Source: Chloroflexota bacterium (GTDB taxonomy: Bacteria; Chloroflexota; Dehalococcoidia; Lucifugimonadales; JADFKI01). Taken from it: a stretch of DNA of 8,060 nt. Below the pieces are notes generated by a model. The model ran no database searches. It was not told where the DNA came from and worked only from the letters and a program-made list of their open reading frames with translations. Of the stretch, positions 5,118 to 8,060 are shown piece after piece. Numbering within the stretch: the first letter of the stretch is position 1; each line of letters begins with the position of its first letter. A program made the translations under genes and the position numbers. The DNA is taken from positions 1-8,060 of the forward strand of contig JADFKI010000177.1 of assembly GCA_022565015.1 (NCBI GenBank), given 5' to 3'.

Positions 5118-8060
5118 ATGTTGTGTCCCAGCTGTGGAAGAGAGAACCAACCTGGCGCCACCTTCTGCGACTCCTGCGCCAATAAACTTGACGATTCCGC
5201 CGGTGAAGTAGTACCGAACGACTTCGCCACGAGCGCCGACTTCGTGGGCCGTCAACGCGAGCTGGGCGAACTAGTCTCCGCGCTGGACGACGCCTTTGCC
5301 GGCATGGGAAAGATGGTCATGCTGGTTGGGGAGCCTGGGATAGGCAAGACCCGTATTGCCCAGGAACTGGCTGCCATAGCTGAACAGCGAGGCGCCCAGG
5401 TGCTCTGGGGACGCTGTTACGACCAGCAAGGAGCACCGCCTTATTGGCCCTGGGTACAAGTGATCAGGTCCTACATTCAGCAGGCCGAATCGGACGATAT
5501 AACTTCCGCTTTCGGGCCAGGGGCAGCAGACATCGCTGAGATCGTTCCACAGCTTAAACAGATGCTTCCTGACCTCAAGGCGTCGCCGACCCTTGATTCG
5601 CCTGAGGCGAACCGCTTTCGTCTATTCGACTCCGTCACTACATTCCTGAAGAACGCCTCCTCTCCGACCCCGACAGGGTCGGGGAACTTATCTCGGACAG
5701 GTGGAAACCCACTGGTGATCGTCCTGGACGATCTACACTGGTCCGATAGGCCGTCCTTACTTTTGCTGGAGTTCTTGGCGCGGGAGCTCGCCGATATCCC
5801 CATGTTGGTCGTTGCGACCTACAGAGACGTGGACCTATCCAGAGGGCATCCGCTCACGCTGAGCTTAGGAGAGCTAACAAGGCAGCGCTCATTCCACCGC
5901 ATTTCAATACGAGGGCTGACCCAAGAGGATGTCGGCGCTTTCATAGAGGCCGCATCGGACATCGTCACAAGACCCGAACTCGTGGAGGCCATCTACAGTC
6001 GCAGCGAGGGCAATCCCTTGTTCGTGGAGGAGATGGTGCGACTGATATCGGAAGAGGAAGGAAAATGGAGCGGAAGAATACCCGAGGGCATACGAGAGGT
6101 AATAGGCAGGCGCCTTAACGGACTCTCCGAGGACTGTAACCGTGTGCTGACCATTGCCTCGGTTATTGGCCGAGAGTTCGCATATGAGCATTTGTCGAGC
6201 CTGGTTGAGAATATCTCTGAAGATGGTTTGGTGGATGCCTTGGATGAGGCGCTGATTGCGCGCGTAATCGAGGAACCGCCAGAGAGGGCAGGCCCCTACC
6301 AGTTCTCCCACGCACTTGTCCAGCGCACCCTGCGCGACGAGCTTTCCACCACGAGAAGAGTGAGGCTACACGCCCGCATCGCCGATACGCTCGAGAAACT
6401 GTATGCCGCCGATTTGGAATCACACGCTTCCGAGCTAGCCTACCACTTTGGCGAGGCAGAGATGGCGCTCGGTTCTGAGAAGCTTATCGAATACTCAAAG
6501 ATAGCCGGAGAACGAGCACTCGCTGCGTCTGCTTATGAGGATGCGTTAGGACATTTTGAACGGGCGATGGCGGCCAAAGAGGACCAAAGTGTGGACGCCG
6601 AGATGGCGACTATATTCTTCGGCCTTGGACGGGCGCAGGTGGCGACAGTTGCGATGGCCCAAGCTCAACAAGCAATTAATTCCCTCAGGCATGCATTCGA
6701 TGCGTTTGTTGACCTGGGGGACACCGAAAATGCGGTGGCGGTCGCGACGCACCCTCATGGGTTTCTGTATTCCTCATCAGGCAACGCCGATATGGCCGCT
6801 CGCGCTCTGGATTTGGTGTCGCCTGACTCCCTCGAAGCTGGGTATATTCTGTCTCGATATGGGGCAGCCGTGTCATGGGAGAACAAAGACTATGAAGGCG
6901 CTCAGGAGAACCTTGACCGAGCCGTGGAGATTGCCCGTCGCCAAGGAGACCGAGTTCTGGAGGTTAGCGCTCTCGTTCATATTGCTCAAATGCGCTGGAT
7001 TCAGGGACACTTTAGGGAAGCAATAGAGAAGATTCTTCCGGTAATCGAGTTGGCCCAAACTCTTGGTGAGCTTGACGCGCTGGTGCGTGCAAGTAGTATG
7101 TGTACCCACGCCCTGCTAAGTTTGGGGGATGGCAATGCGGCACAGATACATGCAACTGCAGGTCTAGAAGCCGCGGAGCGCTTGCATAATAGTGGCTGGC
7201 TGGTCATGATGCTGAGACGCAACGCCGAGGGGGCCATCCTCAAAGGCGAGTGGAAGGCTGCTCAAGAGTTTGTCGCCCGTGCCCTTATCGAGTTACCGAA
7301 AGACGCTCCTACCCTTGCCGATGCCGCTTTACTGAACCTCCAAGTGGGCAACCTTGAGGAGAGCAGTGAGTATATTAGACAAATTCTAGAATTAGTGCCC
7401 AACGTCCCAGTTGGTGGAGGATTTGAATACTCATATGCAGTAGCGACAATACCCTTGTTCGCCAGAGTTACGGCCACCACGGAACTGTTGGATGCGGCTG
7501 AATCAGTGGCGAGAGAGACCCTATTACCGCCGTATATACCAAGTATTGAGATCAATCGGATCAAGGCAGGACTTGCGCTAATCGCGATTCAGCTCAGTGA
7601 CGCAGAGTCTGCCAAAGAGCATTACTTCTTTCTGGAGTCGCGGCGGGGTATTCAAGAGCTTGCCCTTATCAGCTACGATCGTCTCTTAGGTCTCCTCGCC
7701 CAAACGATGGGCGAGGCCGAAACTGCGGTCGGTCACTTCGAGGACGCGCTGGCATTTTGTCGCAAGGCTGGCTACCGGCCGGAGCTCGCGTGGAGCTGCT
7801 ACGACTACGCTCAGATGTTGCTAGATGCTTCAACAGGCTCAGCACGAACGGAAGTTGAAAAGCAAAAAGCCGTGTTTTTGCTGGAAGAGGCGCTGTCTAT
7901 CTCCACTGAACTTGGGATGCGGCCACTCATGGAGAGGGTGACCGCCTTACGAGAAGAACTAGAAGCGCGGCCGACCACACCGCCCGCGTATCCTGACGGC
8001 CTGACGGAGCGGGAGGTCGAGGTGATTCGGCTCATCGCCGCCGGCAGGAGCAACCGCCAG
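5118..8060 (+). CDS. Zinc-ribbon / STAND-AAA ATPase / TPR / LuxR-type transcriptional regulator (C-terminus outside window)
   Basis: The frame is open for 981 codons and runs off the right edge. Residues 3-20 form a zinc ribbon, with CPSC then CDSC. FVGRQREL (42-49) opens the NTPase, with Walker A GEPGIGKT at 71-78 and Walker B VLDDLHW at 202-208 (Asp204-Asp205). VVATYRD (231-237) is a sensor-like strand, RSEGNPLFVEEM lies at 295-306 and FSHALVQRTLRDELS at 396-410. All are hallmarks of the MalT/AAA_16-like STAND ATPases fused to LuxR DNA-binding domains. Residues about 435-945 are helical TPR-like repeats. LTEREVEVIRLIAAGRSN (962-979) is the first part of a LuxR HTH, cut by the window. Such proteins are thought to bind DNA after ligand-driven ATP-dependent assembly. 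The inducer is unknown. The divergent secreted glycosidase is a plausible target. Two in-frame repeat-like insertions are described separately. Confidence 0.95.
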   Translation, partial: MLCPSCGRENQPGATFCDSCANKLDDSAGEVVPNDFATSADFVGRQRELGELVSALDDAFAGMGKMVMLVGEPGIGKTRIAQELAAIAEQRGAQVLWGRCYDQQGAPPYWPWVQVIRSYIQQAESDDITSAFGPGAADIAEIVPQLKQMLPDLKASPTLDSPEANRFRLFDSVTTFLKNASSPTPTGSGNLSRTGGNPLVIVLDDLHWSDRPSLLLLEFLARELADIPMLVVATYRDVDLSRGHPLTLSLGELTRQRSFHRISIRGLTQEDVGAFIEAASDIVTRPELVEAIYSRSEGNPLFVEEMVRLISEEEGKWSGRIPEGIREVIGRRLNGLSEDCNRVLTIASVIGREFAYEHLSSLVENISEDGLVDALDEALIARVIEEPPERAGPYQFSHALVQRTLRDELSTTRRVRLHARIADTLEKLYAADLESHASELAYHFGEAEMALGSEKLIEYSKIAGERALAASAYEDALGHFERAMAAKEDQSVDAEMATIFFGLGRAQVATVAMAQAQQAINSLRHAFDAFVDLGDTENAVAVATHPHGFLYSSSGNADMAARALDLVSPDSLEAGYILSRYGAAVSWENKDYEGAQENLDRAVEIARRQGDRVLEVSALVHIAQMRWIQGHFREAIEKILPVIELAQTLGELDALVRASSMCTHALLSLGDGNAAQIHATAGLEAAERLHNSGWLVMMLRRNAEGAILKGEWKAAQEFVARALIELPKDAPTLADAALLNLQVGNLEESSEYIRQILELVPNVPVGGGFEYSYAVATIPLFARVTATTELLDAAESVARETLLPPYIPSIEINRIKAGLALIAIQLSDAESAKEHYFFLESRRGIQELALISYDRLLGLLAQTMGEAETAVGHFEDALAFCRKAGYRPELAWSCYDYAQMLLDASTGSARTEVEKQKAVFLLEEALSISTELGMRPLMERVTALREELEARPTTPPAYPDGLTEREVEVIRLIAAGRSNRQ
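5661..5685 (+). repeat. GC-rich hairpin inserted in frame in the ATPase domain
   Basis: CCGACCC (5664-5670) and GGGTCGG (5676-5682) form a perfect seven-base stem around a five-base loop. It can be extended by three more pairs, one of them G-T. It encodes part of residues 181-196 (SSPTPTGSGNLSRTGG), a stretch that related ATPases lack between the helix FLKNA and the Walker B strand. This looks like a small palindromic element of the REP type that landed in frame, with 5658-5705 (16 codons) as the likely extra segment. Confidence 0.6.
7828..7854 (+). repeat. Dispersed RAEPVEA-type repeat in frame near the end of the TPR region
   Basis: The core CAGGCTCAGCACGAACGG lies within 7828-7854. It closely resembles a short repeat scattered through many environmental bacterial genomes. 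On its other strand it encodes the recurrent peptide RAEPVEA, visible here as SVRAEPVEA on the minus strand. In the regulator it supplies residues 904-912 (ASTGSARTE), in the loop before the helix that carries LLEEALSI. The identification rests on memory of the repeat, not on a search. Confidence 0.6.

Noticed and set aside
5271..8053. Minus-strand and alternative-frame open frames across the regulator (for example 5904-6311, 6556-7026, 7262-7564)
   Set aside because: The plus-strand frame from 5118 carries the zinc ribbon, Walker motifs and LuxR HTH continuously, so these are shadows.
1..8060. CRISPR array, tRNA, rRNA, transposase, toxin-antitoxin or phage genes
   Set aside because: I found no regularly spaced repeats, no cloverleaf or rRNA-like stretches, and no such protein motifs in any frame.

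Overview
The window holds two large, divergently oriented genes separated by a 401-base spacer. Both run off the window, one at each end. There are no RNA genes, CRISPR arrays, insertion sequences or integrases.

Left part (1-4716, minus strand): one uninterrupted reading frame of 1572 codons that continues past base 1. It encodes a secreted multi-module carbohydrate enzyme. In order it has a signal peptide, a Pro-rich linker, a glycoside hydrolase family 31 (GH31) barrel with both catalytic aspartates, and a family 6 carbohydrate-binding module (CBM6). A PQQ-type soluble sugar dehydrogenase beta-propeller, a PKD domain, a beta-rich domain, a second CBM6 and the start of a cadherin-like/tandem-95 type repeat follow. 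The fusion of an alpha-glycosidase with a sugar dehydrogenase is the most striking feature. It suggests that the sugar released by hydrolysis is oxidised on the same polypeptide, outside the cytoplasm.

Middle (4717-5117): a divergent intergenic region. It carries a good sigma70-like promoter and a strong Shine-Dalgarno site for the rightward gene, a weaker promoter candidate for the leftward gene, and an imperfect direct repeat of about 22 bases.

Right part (5118-8060, plus strand): a large signal-transduction ATPase/transcription factor. It has an N-terminal zinc ribbon, a STAND/AAA-type P-loop NTPase, a long TPR-like helical region and the first half of a LuxR-type helix-turn-helix, cut by the window edge. 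Two short repeat-like sequences appear to have inserted in frame in this gene. One is a GC-rich hairpin between Walker A and Walker B. The other resembles the dispersed bacterial repeat that encodes the peptide RAEPVEA on its other strand.

Organism: the moderately GC-rich composition, the giant secreted CBM/PKD/sugar dehydrogenase protein, the zinc-ribbon/AAA/TPR/LuxR regulator and the repeat peptides together suggest a Chloroflexota-like bacterium (perhaps a Dehalococcoidia or SAR202-type lineage). This is inference; Actinomycetota or another environmental phylum is possible. A natural working model is that the divergent regulator controls the secreted enzyme, but nothing in the sequence proves it.
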